Assembly (NCBI GenBank): GCA_948851665.1 | Contig: CAQOWG010000006.1 | Location: 1 to 64,000, forward strand | Source of the DNA: an uncultured Candidatus Saccharibacteria bacterium | GTDB lineage: Bacteria > Patescibacteriota > Saccharimonadia > Saccharimonadales > Saccharimonadaceae | Direction: 5' to 3' | Length of the DNA stretch: 64,000 nucleotides | Shown: positions 32,696 to 42,092 of the stretch, in pieces | Layout: the number at the start of each line of letters is the position of its first letter | Position numbering within the stretch: position 1 is the stretch's first letter | The notes under the pieces: generated by a model | Databases searched by the model: none | Seen by the model: only the letters and a program-made list of their open reading frames with translations | Told to the model about the DNA's origin: nothing | Program-made: the position numbers and the translations under genes

Positions 32696-33012
32696 GCCTT
32701 TTTCTTTTTACTTCTTGGAAGAGGAGTGACGGCTTCGATTTTTAGAACGACTTCTTTTGCAAAGTCGGCATTATCAATATCAAGAACATAATGTTCTTTT
32801 GCGCCATCATATGGTGTACCTGTGCCAGCATCGGACATTATGTCAGCTATAATATCAAGCTTTTTAACATATGCAATGTCATCACAAACTAGAATAACAG
32901 GCTTATCATTCAAATAGACCATACCATCACCAAACATCTTGCGAAAACGCACGCTGCCAATGCCAGAGATTTGTTCGCAAACGAAATTAAGAAATTCAGT
33001 GGATGATGCCAT
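32692..33012 (-). CDS. TfoX N-terminal domain protein
   Basis: 106 residues: FLNFVCEQISGIGSVRFRKMFGDGMVYL and KPVILVCDDIAYVKK follow the TfoX_N fold (RKMFG.G..Y). Full TfoX/Sxy proteins regulate competence in proteobacteria, but the stand-alone N domain is widespread and not necessarily linked to competence. Basic tail RSKKKKA. Confidence 0.82.
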   Translation of the reverse strand: MASSTEFLNFVCEQISGIGSVRFRKMFGDGMVYLNDKPVILVCDDIAYVKKLDIIADIMSDAGTGTPYDGAKEHYVLDIDNADFAKEVVLKIEAVTPLPRSKKKKA

Positions 33013-33020
33013 ATTTATAT

Positions 33021-34802
33021 TTAATCACGCTTGAGCATGACCGTAAAGGCTTCACTGGGGATATCAATTTTACCAAACCGTTTCATGCGGGCTTTACCAC
33101 GTTTTTGCTTTTCGAGAAGTTTAGCTTTACGATCGCGATCACCAGTATGAATCTTGACAGTAACATCTTTGCGATAAGCGCCAATTGTCTCGCGAGCAAT
33201 AATTTTAGCGCCAATTGCAGCCTGAAGAGCAACTTCATAGTTTTGGCGTGGAATAACTTCTTTAAGCTTTTTAGTAATTTCTCGACCGAGCGCATCGGCC
33301 TCCGAACGATGGCACATGAGACTGAGCGCATCGATACGGTTGCCGCCAACCAAAAAATCTAGACGCACTAAATCTTCTGCGCGATAATCAGCAAGTTCAT
33401 AGTTGAAGCTAGCATATCCGGAAGTAATCGACTTGAGTTGATCATAAAAATCGGTCAAAAGGTTAGCCATTGGTGCCTCAAAGTCAATCACTGCGCGGTC
33501 TTCAATATAGCTAAGGTTGGTTTGATGACCGCGTTTTTCATTAATGAGTCCAAGCACACCACCAATCATGTTCTGCGGAACAATAATTTCGCCTTTGACC
33601 CATGGCTCACGAATTTCAAGGACGGTGGATTGGTCGGGCAAGTCAGAAGCGGAACGAATATTAAGCTCCGTACCATCGGCTAAAGTTACTTCATAATTCG
33701 TAGAAGGATTCGTGATAACTAGATCTAGGTTAAATTCCCTTTCCAGACGTTCGCGAATAATATCCATATGTAAAAGCCCAAGAAATCCAATCCGCAAACC
33801 AAAACCCAACACTGGCGAATTTTCGGGCTCAAAGTGCAATGCGGAATCGGACATGGCTAATTTTTCAACAGCATCCTTGAGTTCGTTGTATTGGTCGTTA
33901 GAAACCGGAAAGAAACCGGCGTAAACAAAAGGTAAAACGTTTTTATAACCGGGTAGAGGAGTGTTGGCGGGAGCTTTGACAAGAGTAACAGTATCGCCAA
34001 CTTTAGCTTCGCGAGTAGTCTTGAGGTTGGTAACAATGTAGCCAATATTCCCTTCTTTGAGGCTAGGTTCCGGTGTCATTTTAGGGGTGAGCGACCCGAC
34101 TTCTAGCGCAATGCCATCAGTAGCGGTAGCCATCATACGGATCTCGGAGTTTTTAGGGATCTCGCCATCAAAAATTCGAACATAAAGAACAACGCCGCGA
34201 TAATCATCGAAATAGCTATCAAAAATTAGGGCACGTGTCATTTTCTGCTCGCCAGTTTGGCGGGGCCCTGGCGCTTGCTCGATAATAGCGTCGAGAATTT
34301 TATCGACATTAAAACCAGTCTTGCCGGAAACTGGGATAATATCCTCAGGCTTGCAACCAAGCAGGTTAACGATTTGAGCGGAAACTTTATCGACATCAGC
34401 GGCAGGAAGATCAATTTTATTGATGACCGGAATGATATAGAGGTCTTGTTCGAGAGCGAGGTAAACATTGGCAAGAGTTTGGGCTTGAATACCCTGAGTT
34501 GCATCAACTACCAATATAGCTGCTTCGACAGCTTGAAGCGAGCGAGAGACTTCGTAAGAGAAGTCGACATGGCCTGGCGTATCAATGAGATTAAGAGTGT
34601 AGCCTTTCCAGCGCATTTGGACAGGAGTAAGCTTGATCGTGATACCCTTTTCGCGTTCCAAATCCATAGAATCGAGTAGCTGAGCTTTCATCTCGCGCTT
34701 TTCGACAGTGCCAGTTAATTCCATCATACGATCGGCAATGGTGGATTTACCGTGATCAATATGAGCGATGATACAGAAATTACGAATTTTAGAGGTGTCC
34801 AT
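33021..34802 (-). CDS. lepA: Elongation factor 4 (back-translocating ribosomal GTPase)
   Basis: 593 residues. G1 AHIDHGKST, switch I GITIKLTPV, G3 DTPGHVDF, G4 NKIDLP, domain II, and the LepA-specific C-terminal end with VGGNRIDALS and KRGKARMKRFGKIDIP. It acts on stalled ribosomes. Length is normal for the family. Confidence 0.96.
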   Translation of the reverse strand: MDTSKIRNFCIIAHIDHGKSTIADRMMELTGTVEKREMKAQLLDSMDLEREKGITIKLTPVQMRWKGYTLNLIDTPGHVDFSYEVSRSLQAVEAAILVVDATQGIQAQTLANVYLALEQDLYIIPVINKIDLPAADVDKVSAQIVNLLGCKPEDIIPVSGKTGFNVDKILDAIIEQAPGPRQTGEQKMTRALIFDSYFDDYRGVVLYVRIFDGEIPKNSEIRMMATATDGIALEVGSLTPKMTPEPSLKEGNIGYIVTNLKTTREAKVGDTVTLVKAPANTPLPGYKNVLPFVYAGFFPVSNDQYNELKDAVEKLAMSDSALHFEPENSPVLGFGLRIGFLGLLHMDIIRERLEREFNLDLVITNPSTNYEVTLADGTELNIRSASDLPDQSTVLEIREPWVKGEIIVPQNMIGGVLGLINEKRGHQTNLSYIEDRAVIDFEAPMANLLTDFYDQLKSITSGYASFNYELADYRAEDLVRLDFLVGGNRIDALSLMCHRSEADALGREITKKLKEVIPRQNYEVALQAAIGAKIIARETIGAYRKDVTVKIHTGDRDRKAKLLEKQKRGKARMKRFGKIDIPSEAFTVMLKRD

Positions 34803-34819
34803 ATGTTATAATATACCAT

Positions 34820-35674
34820 ATGAAACGCATTCTAGCAATTTCGGGAGGGGTGGACTCGATGGTAATGCTGGATCTTTTTGCACAAAAAGTTCCTAGATTC
34901 GAGCTAGTGATTGCACACTTTGACCATGGGATAAGAAAAAACTCTAAGGAAGATGCGGATTTTGTGAGGCGTTGTGCTGAGGAATATGGGATTGGAATAG
35001 TAGTGGGAAGAGGTGAACTCGGAGAAAATGCGTCGGAAGAAAAAGCGCGGACAGCAAGATATAATTTTTTGAAACGGGTGGCTACTGAAAAGGACGGGGA
35101 GATTTATACGGCACATCATTTGGATGACTTGGTTGGGTCGGTAGCGATTAACTTAATTCGAGGAACAGGATGGCGTGGGCTAGCAGCGATGAATGCAGCG
35201 GGCATCCGACGACCTTTCTTGAACAACTACCTGGGGTTGGGGTTCAAAAAACCACCGACTAAAAAAGACCTGCTGAGGTATGCGGGAGAACATAATCTGC
35301 GATTTCGTGAAGATCAATCGAACTCATCTGACGAATATTTGAGAAACAGATTATATCACCAGGTGAATAATTTTGATGAAAAGATGGAAGTCTTCGAACT
35401 ACGGCTAAAGCAAATCAAGTTACGAAACGAGATTGAGACGCTGATTGCGGAGATTCTACCACGAGGAGAATGGCAACGGGATTGGTTCAAAGAAATGCCT
35501 GGGGAAGTAGCACTGGAAATGCTAAGAGCAGGACTGCTCAAAAAGGGCATCAAAGCAACTCGGCCTCAACTACGAGATTTCTTGAAGGCAATTCGCGAAT
35601 ATACGTCTGGTAAATATTTTAATTTACCGAACGATAAATTAGTAAGAATCAATCGTGATGGTTTTAGTATATAA
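34820..35674 (+). CDS. tilS: tRNA(Ile)-lysidine synthetase, short form
   Basis: 284 residues. PP-loop AISGGVDSMVML (about 5-16), HFDHGIR, and YTAHHLDDLVGSVAINLIRGTGWRGL. It lacks the C-terminal tRNA-binding domain of long TilS proteins, as is common in CPR bacteria. It changes C34 of tRNA-Ile(CAU) to lysidine; that tRNA is encoded at 60501-60576. TATAAT (34807-34812) is 7 nt before the ATG: leaderless start. Confidence 0.93.
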   Translation: MKRILAISGGVDSMVMLDLFAQKVPRFELVIAHFDHGIRKNSKEDADFVRRCAEEYGIGIVVGRGELGENASEEKARTARYNFLKRVATEKDGEIYTAHHLDDLVGSVAINLIRGTGWRGLAAMNAAGIRRPFLNNYLGLGFKKPPTKKDLLRYAGEHNLRFREDQSNSSDEYLRNRLYHQVNNFDEKMEVFELRLKQIKLRNEIETLIAEILPRGEWQRDWFKEMPGEVALEMLRAGLLKKGIKATRPQLRDFLKAIREYTSGKYFNLPNDKLVRINRDGFSI

Positions 35675-35692
35675 TTATATTAAAGGAGTAGC

Positions 35693-36766
35693 ATGATAAA
35701 ACCGAAAAACCTGAAAGTGGGGGATAAAGTAGCGATTGTAAGTTTGTCGCGTGGATTGCTAGGTGAACCATTTATTAAACATGAGTTAGAACTAGGAACG
35801 AAACGCCTGGAAGAGATGGGGTTAGTACCAGTGGTAATGGAGCATGCCCTGGACGGAATTGAAACTTTGGCTGCACACCCAGAATATCGGGCAGTTGATC
35901 TTAAGCAGGCTTTCATAGATAAGACTATTCGAGCAGTCATTACGGCAATTGGTGGTGATGACACTTACCAAACTTTGCCATATTTGATGAATGACGAGGA
36001 ATTTGTCACAGCGGTAAAAAATGATCCGAAAATTTTCTGCGGGTTTAGCGATACGACGATGAATCATTTGATGTTTTACAGATTGGGGTTAGAGACTTTT
36101 TATGGACCAGCATTGATTACGGATTTGGCAGAGTTAGGCACAGAAATGTTGCCATACACAAAAAAGTATCTAAACAAGTTTTTGACGAATGATATAGAAG
36201 TAGAGATTGAGTCGAGTGAAGTGTGGTACGATGATCGCGAGAATTACGGCGTGGAGGCAATCGGGACGAGCCGAACAGAACATACTGAGACGCACGGGTT
36301 CGAAGTCTTGAAAGGCACGGGGAAGGTACGTGGTAAACTATACGGTGGATGTATTGAAGTATTTTATATGGCGATGACTGGCTGGCGACATGAAGACGCA
36401 AAGGAAATTGTAGAGAAAGCAGGAGTTCTGTTGAGCCCTGAGGAATACGCCGACAAGATTTTATTCCTTGAAACTTCAGATGAATGTCCAACACCGGAAG
36501 AATTAGAAAGGATGTTATTTGAGCTGAAGAAGCAGGGTATGTTTGGGGCACGAGGAATAATAGTCGGTAAACCGATGCAAGAAAAATATTACGATGAATA
36601 TAAGGAAGTTTGGCAAAAAGTGCTAGCGGATGCAGAAATTCCAGTACTGTATAACGTGAACTTCGGGCATGCAGTACCACGTTGTATTGTTCCCTATGGG
36701 GTCGAGACAGAAGTCGATTACGGCAATAAGACGATTAAGGTGGTTGAACCTCTCTTTTCTGAATAA
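35693..36766 (+). CDS. Peptidase S66 family LD-carboxypeptidase (MccF-like)
   Basis: 357 residues. LKVGDKVAIVSLSRG, AVITAIGGDDTYQTLPYL and FCGFSDTTMNHLMFYRLGLETFYGPA with the nucleophile Ser in GFSDTT; C-terminal LFLETSDECPTPEELERML and GHAVPRC give the Glu and His of the S66 triad. It removes the terminal D-Ala from tetrapeptides or, as MccF, inactivates microcin C-like antibiotics. AAAGGAG precedes the ATG. Confidence 0.88.
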   Translation: MIKPKNLKVGDKVAIVSLSRGLLGEPFIKHELELGTKRLEEMGLVPVVMEHALDGIETLAAHPEYRAVDLKQAFIDKTIRAVITAIGGDDTYQTLPYLMNDEEFVTAVKNDPKIFCGFSDTTMNHLMFYRLGLETFYGPALITDLAELGTEMLPYTKKYLNKFLTNDIEVEIESSEVWYDDRENYGVEAIGTSRTEHTETHGFEVLKGTGKVRGKLYGGCIEVFYMAMTGWRHEDAKEIVEKAGVLLSPEEYADKILFLETSDECPTPEELERMLFELKKQGMFGARGIIVGKPMQEKYYDEYKEVWQKVLADAEIPVLYNVNFGHAVPRCIVPYGVETEVDYGNKTIKVVEPLFSE

Positions 36767-36826
36767 TTCTACTAGTATATTATTCATCCTGTGATATAAT
36801 AAAGTCACCTAAGTGGAGTGTGAAAA

Positions 36827-37660
36827 ATGATTACAAAAGCAATTGTTCCAGTAGCCGGTTGGGGGACGAGGCGGTTACCAATTACGAAGGTTATTGAGAA
36901 GTCAATGCTGCCGGTTGGTGATCGACCGCTGGTGGATTATTCAGTACAGGAATTGATAAAGGCTGGCGTGACAGATATTTATATGATCATCTCAAATGTA
37001 GAACCTTGCCAAGTGAGGGAATTTTATCGAGACAATGTAGCTCTAAATCAGTATTTAATTGAACGAGGCAAGGAAAGCCGTTTGGCATTAGCAAAAACTT
37101 TACCCGATAATGTGCAAATCCACTACATCCAGCAAGATCCTTCGGGTAAGTATGGCACTGCAGTGCCAATCGCAATGGCAGTAGAGGAATTCAGGATTGA
37201 CGAACCAGTGTTGGTGTTTATGGGGGATGATTTTATCTGGAATCCGGGCGGGGAGTCAGCAGCAGAAAGTCTACTTAAGTCACTCAAAGGTGCTGAAGAT
37301 TCGGCTATTTTGGGCGTAGAAGTGCCGAAAGACGAAGTGGATAAGTATGGAGTGTTTTCGGTTCAAAACGGTTCATTGACGGATATCGTCGAAAAACCAA
37401 AAGTCGAAGATGCACCGTCTAATCTAGTAAATGTCAGCAAGTATGTCATGTCGCCAGGTTTGCTTCAAGAGATTGTGAACTATGTAAAGGAACATGATTT
37501 CGGGCCGACCGATCAAGAATACATTGTAACGGATCCGATTATGGATTACGTAAAAAAAGGCGGTGTAGTGCGTGTGGTGCCAACTGATGGAGAATACTTA
37601 GACGGAGGGACCGTAAACGGCTGGGTACACGCAAATAATGTTGTGTGCGGAGCGGAATAA
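36827..37660 (+). CDS. galU: UTP-glucose-1-phosphate uridylyltransferase
   Basis: 277 residues: PVAGWGTRRLPITKVIEKSMLP (nucleotide-binding loop; G-x-GTR), VFMGDDFIW, IVEKP and YLDGGTVNGW, all typical of GalU. Makes UDP-glucose for surface glycans. murA starts immediately after its stop codon, so they form an operon. A TGATATAAT extended -10 precedes it with a short leader. Confidence 0.93.
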   Translation: MITKAIVPVAGWGTRRLPITKVIEKSMLPVGDRPLVDYSVQELIKAGVTDIYMIISNVEPCQVREFYRDNVALNQYLIERGKESRLALAKTLPDNVQIHYIQQDPSGKYGTAVPIAMAVEEFRIDEPVLVFMGDDFIWNPGGESAAESLLKSLKGAEDSAILGVEVPKDEVDKYGVFSVQNGSLTDIVEKPKVEDAPSNLVNVSKYVMSPGLLQEIVNYVKEHDFGPTDQEYIVTDPIMDYVKKGGVVRVVPTDGEYLDGGTVNGWVHANNVVCGAE

Positions 37661-39283
37661 ATGACTAGAGAATTGACCTACCAAGAAGCTATTGGGCAAA
37701 TCGTAGAGCGATTACGTCGTGAAAAAGGATGGACGCAGACACAACTAGCTAAAAAAGTAAAAACTAGCCAATCGGCTATACATCGGATTGAAAATGGGCG
37801 ACAAAATATTTCTTTTGAATTGACTGAACGCCTACAAAAAGTATTAGGTGGGCAGATTTTAACTGTCAACGATACCGTTTCGCAGAGTTATAGGATTCGG
37901 GGCGGAAGAGAACTAAAGGGAGAGGCAGTTATTAATACGAGCAAGAACGCCGCAGTGGGGCTACTTTGCGCGGCGCTACTAAACCGAGGAACTACTAGAC
38001 TAAAGCACATAGCAAGAATCGAAGAAGTCTTTCGAATTATAGAAGTATTGGAATCAATTGGCGTAAAATGTCGTTGGAGTGAAGATAATCGAGACTTGGA
38101 GATTATATCACCAGATGAATTAAAACTTGAAAGCATTGATGTTGAAGCAGCGCGTAAAACTCGCTCGATTCTGATGTTTATGGGGCCGCTGGCGCATCGC
38201 TTGAAACGCTTCAAACTACCATATGCGGGCGGCTGCACTCTTGGTACGAGAACAATTGAACCGCACCTAAGAGCGCTCTCAGCTTTTGGCATGAAGGTAG
38301 ACGCTCGCAATTGTAGTGGGTTCTATGATATAACAATGGAGCATTCTAGGCCAGTTCATGGAAAGCTTGGAAAAATACGCTCAACGCGTCATGAGTACGA
38401 CGAATATCGGATTGACGAAGTAAATGCGCAATTCCCTTCAAAACGGATCGTTTTGATTGAGCGTGGCGACACTGTTACTGAAAATGTTTTGATGGCAGCA
38501 GCACTTTATCCAGGGGAAACAATGATAGTGGGGGCATCGCCAAATTATATGGTGCAGGATCTCTGCTTCTTCTTAGAACGATTAGGCGTAAAAATTGAGG
38601 GAGTTGGTACTACGACTTTGCATGTGACTGGCTGTCGTGAAATCAATATGGACGTAGAATATGCACCAGCTGAAGACCCTATTGAAGCTATGAGTTTTAT
38701 TGCGGTGGCGCTAGTTACAAAATCAAATTTGATGATTCGCCGTGCACCAATTGAATTCTTGGAGGTGGAATTAGAAACGCTCAAGAGCATGGGTGCAAAC
38801 ATTTCTCGTTCGCCAGAGTATTATAGCGCAAATGGACGAACGCGGTTAGTAGACTTAAAAATTCATAAATCGGAATTAGTAGCACCAACCGATAAAATCG
38901 CACCAATGCCGTTCCCTGGTTTAAATATCGATAACTTACCTTTCTTTTCAGTAATCGCGGCGACAGCAAAAGGGCGCACGTTGATTCACGACTGGGTGTT
39001 TGAGAATCGAGCAGTCTATACAACTTACCTGGAAAACTTGAACGCACGAGTAGAATTGCTGGATGCGCATCGGGTATACGTGGAAGGGCCAACAAACTGG
39101 AGGCCAGCGGAACTAGTAGCCCCACCAGCATTACGACCAGCAGTAGTAGTACTCATCGCAATGTTGGCAGCAGACGGGACTTCAATTTTGCGCAATATTT
39201 ATTCAATCAACCGCGGGTATCAGGATTTTGCGGAGCGTTTGAATAAATTGGGTGCAGGCATTCAACCAATAAATGGTCTATAA
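37661..39283 (+). CDS. murA: HTH-domain fused UDP-N-acetylglucosamine 1-carboxyvinyltransferase
   Basis: 540 residues, about 110 longer than usual MurA. Residues about 10-65 are an XRE-type helix-turn-helix (LRREKGWTQTQLAKKVKTSQ, then SAIHRIENGRQ). The rest is MurA: GAVINTSKNAAVGLLCAALL, AGGCTLGTRTIEPHLRAL with the catalytic Cys near 191, NMDVEYAPAEDPIEAMS, and a final GYQDFAERLNKLGA. Makes the first committed step to UDP-MurNAc. The HTH suggests it also binds DNA; this is inference. Confidence 0.93.
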   Translation: MTRELTYQEAIGQIVERLRREKGWTQTQLAKKVKTSQSAIHRIENGRQNISFELTERLQKVLGGQILTVNDTVSQSYRIRGGRELKGEAVINTSKNAAVGLLCAALLNRGTTRLKHIARIEEVFRIIEVLESIGVKCRWSEDNRDLEIISPDELKLESIDVEAARKTRSILMFMGPLAHRLKRFKLPYAGGCTLGTRTIEPHLRALSAFGMKVDARNCSGFYDITMEHSRPVHGKLGKIRSTRHEYDEYRIDEVNAQFPSKRIVLIERGDTVTENVLMAAALYPGETMIVGASPNYMVQDLCFFLERLGVKIEGVGTTTLHVTGCREINMDVEYAPAEDPIEAMSFIAVALVTKSNLMIRRAPIEFLEVELETLKSMGANISRSPEYYSANGRTRLVDLKIHKSELVAPTDKIAPMPFPGLNIDNLPFFSVIAATAKGRTLIHDWVFENRAVYTTYLENLNARVELLDAHRVYVEGPTNWRPAELVAPPALRPAVVVLIAMLAADGTSILRNIYSINRGYQDFAERLNKLGAGIQPINGL

Positions 39284-39292
39284 AAAAACCAT

Positions 39293-39436
39293 TTGTAATC
39301 TTTACAACACCTTTAAATTATCCACAGGCTTTTCCACATAGTTTTCCACAGATAAGCAGGGCATTATGGCTCACTAGTAACAGTATCGTTGTAGAGTCTA
39401 CAACGTTGTATTTTATACTGTTGTAAGTATAACAAC
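39293..39436. promoter_or_regulatory. Cluster of TTGTA-N5-TACAA operators upstream of recA
   Basis: Site 1, 39293-39307: TTGTA-ATCTT-TACAA. Site 2, 39388-39404: GTTGTA-GAGTC-TACAAC less one shared base at each end of the spacer (TTGTA 39389-39393, TACAA 39399-39403). Site 3, 39420-39436: GTTGTA-AGTAT-AACAAC (one mismatch). A weaker copy is at 39406-39420. A TATAAT at 39440-39445 lies just after site 3. The same operator is at 59972-59988. Confidence 0.65.
39318..39350 (+). repeat. Three DnaA-type boxes at 12-bp spacing
   Basis: TTATCCACA (39318-39326, perfect DnaA box), TTTTCCACA (39330-39338) and TTTTCCACA (39342-39350), exactly 12 bp apart and in the same direction, in an AT-rich gap. Confidence 0.7.
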
Positions 39437-39717
39437 AAATATAATGGTATCGCTTGCTAATATATGGTCTTTTCTGTCCTACCAAAATACTATTGCTTGC
39501 CAGTGTTTATAGCAATATGTTCTACTAATCCATTTATGCTATATTATTACGCCAGTGCTTGTTATTATTTTGTTTTTTGATATAGAGTGGGGGCATGGTG
39601 GCGGGAGCATGCGCCCATCATCTAAATACCACCTCCTGGCACGTGCTAGGTAATAGTAAAAGGTTGTAGCATGGAGGACTGGGAGGTGATATAATATTAT
39701 TAACAAAGGAAGGTAAT
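39437..39717 (+). promoter_or_regulatory. recA upstream region with hairpins and promoter
   Basis: No gene seen. A hairpin-forming GGGGGCATG...CATGCGCCC (one mismatch) near 39593-39615; CACCTCC (39630-39636) pairs with GGAGGTG (39682-39688), the latter just before the recA -10 TATAAT (39690-39695). AAGGAAGG precedes the recA ATG. Confidence 0.5.
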
Positions 39718-40782
39718 ATGGCAAAAAAGGATACTACGGAAGATATCGCGATAGATTCTGGTAAAAAGCAGGCGCTTGATTTAGCGATTCAGCAAATTAC
39801 AAAGCAATTCGGGACTGGCTCAATTATGAAATTGGGGGAATCTCAGAAAATCGATGTAGAGCTCTTGCCGTCAGGGTCTCTTTCACTCGACTTAGCGTTG
39901 GGTGGAGGCTATCCAAAAGGTCGGATTATTGAAATTTATGGTCCAGAATCATCGGGGAAAACTACGCTAGCCCTGCATGCAATTGCTGAAATCCAAAAAG
40001 AAGGTGGTCAGGCTGCGTTTATTGATGCTGAACATGCGCTTGACCCAGCTTACGCTAAGAAAATTGGCGTAGACACAGATAACCTTTTTATATCACAGCC
40101 AGATAACGGGGAGCAGGCTCTAGAGATTTGCGAGACCTTGGTGCGTTCTGGCGCGGTTGATTTAATTGTAGTGGATTCTGTTGCGGCGCTGGTCCCCCAG
40201 GCCGAAATTGACGGCGATATGGGTGATGCGCAGATGGGGTTGCAAGCGCGCTTAATGTCGCAAGCGATGAGAAAGCTTACCGCAATTATCTCCAAATCAA
40301 AAGCGACTGTAATTTTTATCAATCAAATTCGCATGAAAATTGGCGTCATGTTTGGTAACCCGGAAACCACGACTGGTGGCAATGCTCTAAAATTCTATGC
40401 ATCAGTGCGAATGGACATCCGACGTACGGGTCAGATTAAAGACGGTGACGAGATAGCAGGCAACCGGACCAAGGTGAAGGTTGTTAAGAACAAAATCGCT
40501 GCTCCGTTTAGAATTGCGGAATTTGATATCATGTATAACGAAGGAATCAGCAAAGTTGGAGACGTGTTGGACTTGGCCGTGCAGAAAGGTATCTTGGAAA
40601 AGTCTGGGGCATTCTTGAAGTATAAAGGCGCAACTTTGGCGCAAGGACGAGAGGCAGCCAAAAACGTACTCAAGGAAAAACCGGAGCTACTGGCAGAAAT
40701 AGAACAACAAGTGCGTGAAGCGGCTGGCATGGCAACCAAGCCTAAGGATGATGCCACAAAAGCTAAATCGGCAAAAGATTAG
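39718..40782 (+). CDS. recA: Recombinase A
   Basis: 354 residues. Walker [13 protein letters not shown] (about 75-86), [20 protein letters not shown] at the start, [20 protein letters not shown] and [20 protein letters not shown]: all standard RecA signatures. Strand exchange in repair and in integration of imported DNA. recX follows with an overlapping stop/start. Confidence 0.97.
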   Translation: MAKKDTTEDIAIDSGKKQALDLAIQQITKQFGTGSIMKLGESQKIDVELLPSGSLSLDLALGGGYPKGRIIEIYGPESSGKTTLALHAIAEIQKEGGQAAFIDAEHALDPAYAKKIGVDTDNLFISQPDNGEQALEICETLVRSGAVDLIVVDSVAALVPQAEIDGDMGDAQMGLQARLMSQAMRKLTAIISKSKATVIFINQIRMKIGVMFGNPETTTGGNALKFYASVRMDIRRTGQIKDGDEIAGNRTKVKVVKNKIAAPFRIAEFDIMYNEGISKVGDVLDLAVQKGILEKSGAFLKYKGATLAQGREAAKNVLKEKPELLAEIEQQVREAAGMATKPKDDATKAKSAKD

Positions 40783-41504
40783 TGAAGAACGATTTGCAAA
40801 AAGACATACTTGGGCAGACCAGCGATCAAACAATTACGAAAATTACAGCTGGGCTAAAAGATCCTAATCGAGCAAATATCTTTTTAGACGGAAGATTCGC
40901 GTTTTCGCTAGATATAGCACAGGTGGTGGATTTGGAGGTGAAAGTTGGACAAAAAATTGGCAATGAAAGACTGAGAGAGCTACAGGGTGCTTCTGAATTT
41001 GGGAAACTTTATCAGAGAACTCTAGAATGGGCATTAGCTAGACCGCGTTCAGTAAATGAAACGAATGATTATTTACAGCTGCGTAAACGTCGGCGATCGG
41101 CTCTTAATTGGCAACGTGAGCGTGATGGCAAAAAACCACTACCAGAGCTGCAGGAAGACACAATGAACCTGGTGCTAGAGAGGCTGATTGAGAAGGGGTA
41201 TGTCGATGATAAAAAATTTGCTCAATATTTCGTAGAAAATCGTCGACTACGCAAGGGTATTAGCCCACGCCGATTAAAAATGGAGTTGCAGAAAAAAGGT
41301 ATTAGGGACGACCTAATAAAGCAGGCAACCGATTCAATAGGGCGAACGGAGGAGGAAGAAATCTTAAAAGTAATTCGTAAAAAACGTAGAAAATACGACG
41401 ATAATAAGTTAGTGGCTTATCTAGTAAGGCAGGGGTTTGATTTATATAAATCTAGGGATGCGGTAGAGCACTATGACCCAGAGGGTGACTTGCCCTGTTT
41501 CTGA
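40782..41504 (+). CDS. recX: RecX family regulator of RecA
   Basis: 240 residues from a GTG that overlaps the recA stop. Three-helix RecX repeats: ALARPRSVNETNDYLQLRKR, LIEKGYVDDKKFAQYFVENR, ISPRRLKMELQKKGI and LVAYLVRQGFDLYKSRDAVE. It modulates RecA filaments. The 3' end overlaps the convergent PRC-barrel gene by 34 bp. Confidence 0.88.
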   Translation: MKNDLQKDILGQTSDQTITKITAGLKDPNRANIFLDGRFAFSLDIAQVVDLEVKVGQKIGNERLRELQGASEFGKLYQRTLEWALARPRSVNETNDYLQLRKRRRSALNWQRERDGKKPLPELQEDTMNLVLERLIEKGYVDDKKFAQYFVENRRLRKGISPRRLKMELQKKGIRDDLIKQATDSIGRTEEEEILKVIRKKRRKYDDNKLVAYLVRQGFDLYKSRDAVEHYDPEGDLPCF

Positions 41505-42091
41505 TCAATTGCTTCATGCGCAAAATCGGGTTTGCGGAAGGGATTAACAAAGTCGGGGGTAAGATTAGCAGAACGCGTGGTTGAAGTGGTTTGCTGCAAT
41601 TTGGAATGCTCATCCTTCACAACAACCTGGTAGTCATTCACTTCGATGATCTCGGTACGAGATATGATAAGCTCTGGATCAAGAAGGGACTTCATGATGG
41701 GGCGCTGTACAATAAGCTGATATATATCCCAACTATCTGAATCTGTAATATAATCAGCAACTTTGCCAAGTTTAGACTTGCTCGCACTGACAACTTTAAG
41801 TCCAAGCAAGGAAAAGTTGAGATTTAAGATATCACGAATACGAATTACTTCTTCACTATCGACCAATTCGTCAATTGAGTCGACAATCATACCAGTACGG
41901 GAGAACTCGCGCACACTATCAACGGGTAAAACATTGCCAACCTCACCACGAACAAGTGGACCGGAAACTTGAAAGCCGATAATTTTGAGGTCGTTGGGAT
42001 CAACAATTATATCTGAAACGTTCGCAATGGCCCCGCCTACATGTAAGCTTAGGATTGGACATCCGATGAGGCGCGAGCCATTAATTAGCAT
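41471..42091 (-). CDS. PRC-barrel domain protein
   Basis: 206 residues with two PRC-barrel-like repeats: LIGCPILSLHVGGAIANVSD-IIVDP (about 8-32) and LGLKVVSASKSKLGKVADYITD (about 96-118), each followed by an IIGFQV or IYQLIV strand. C-terminal tail low-complexity. Such proteins bind RNA/proteins in other contexts; role here unknown. Stops near recX and starts near gpmI. Confidence 0.7.
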   Translation of the reverse strand: MLINGSRLIGCPILSLHVGGAIANVSDIIVDPNDLKIIGFQVSGPLVRGEVGNVLPVDSVREFSRTGMIVDSIDELVDSEEVIRIRDILNLNFSLLGLKVVSASKSKLGKVADYITDSDSWDIYQLIVQRPIMKSLLDPELIISRTEIIEVNDYQVVVKDEHSKLQQTTSTTRSANLTPDFVNPFRKPDFAHEAIDQKQGKSPSGS

Positions 42092-42092
42092 A

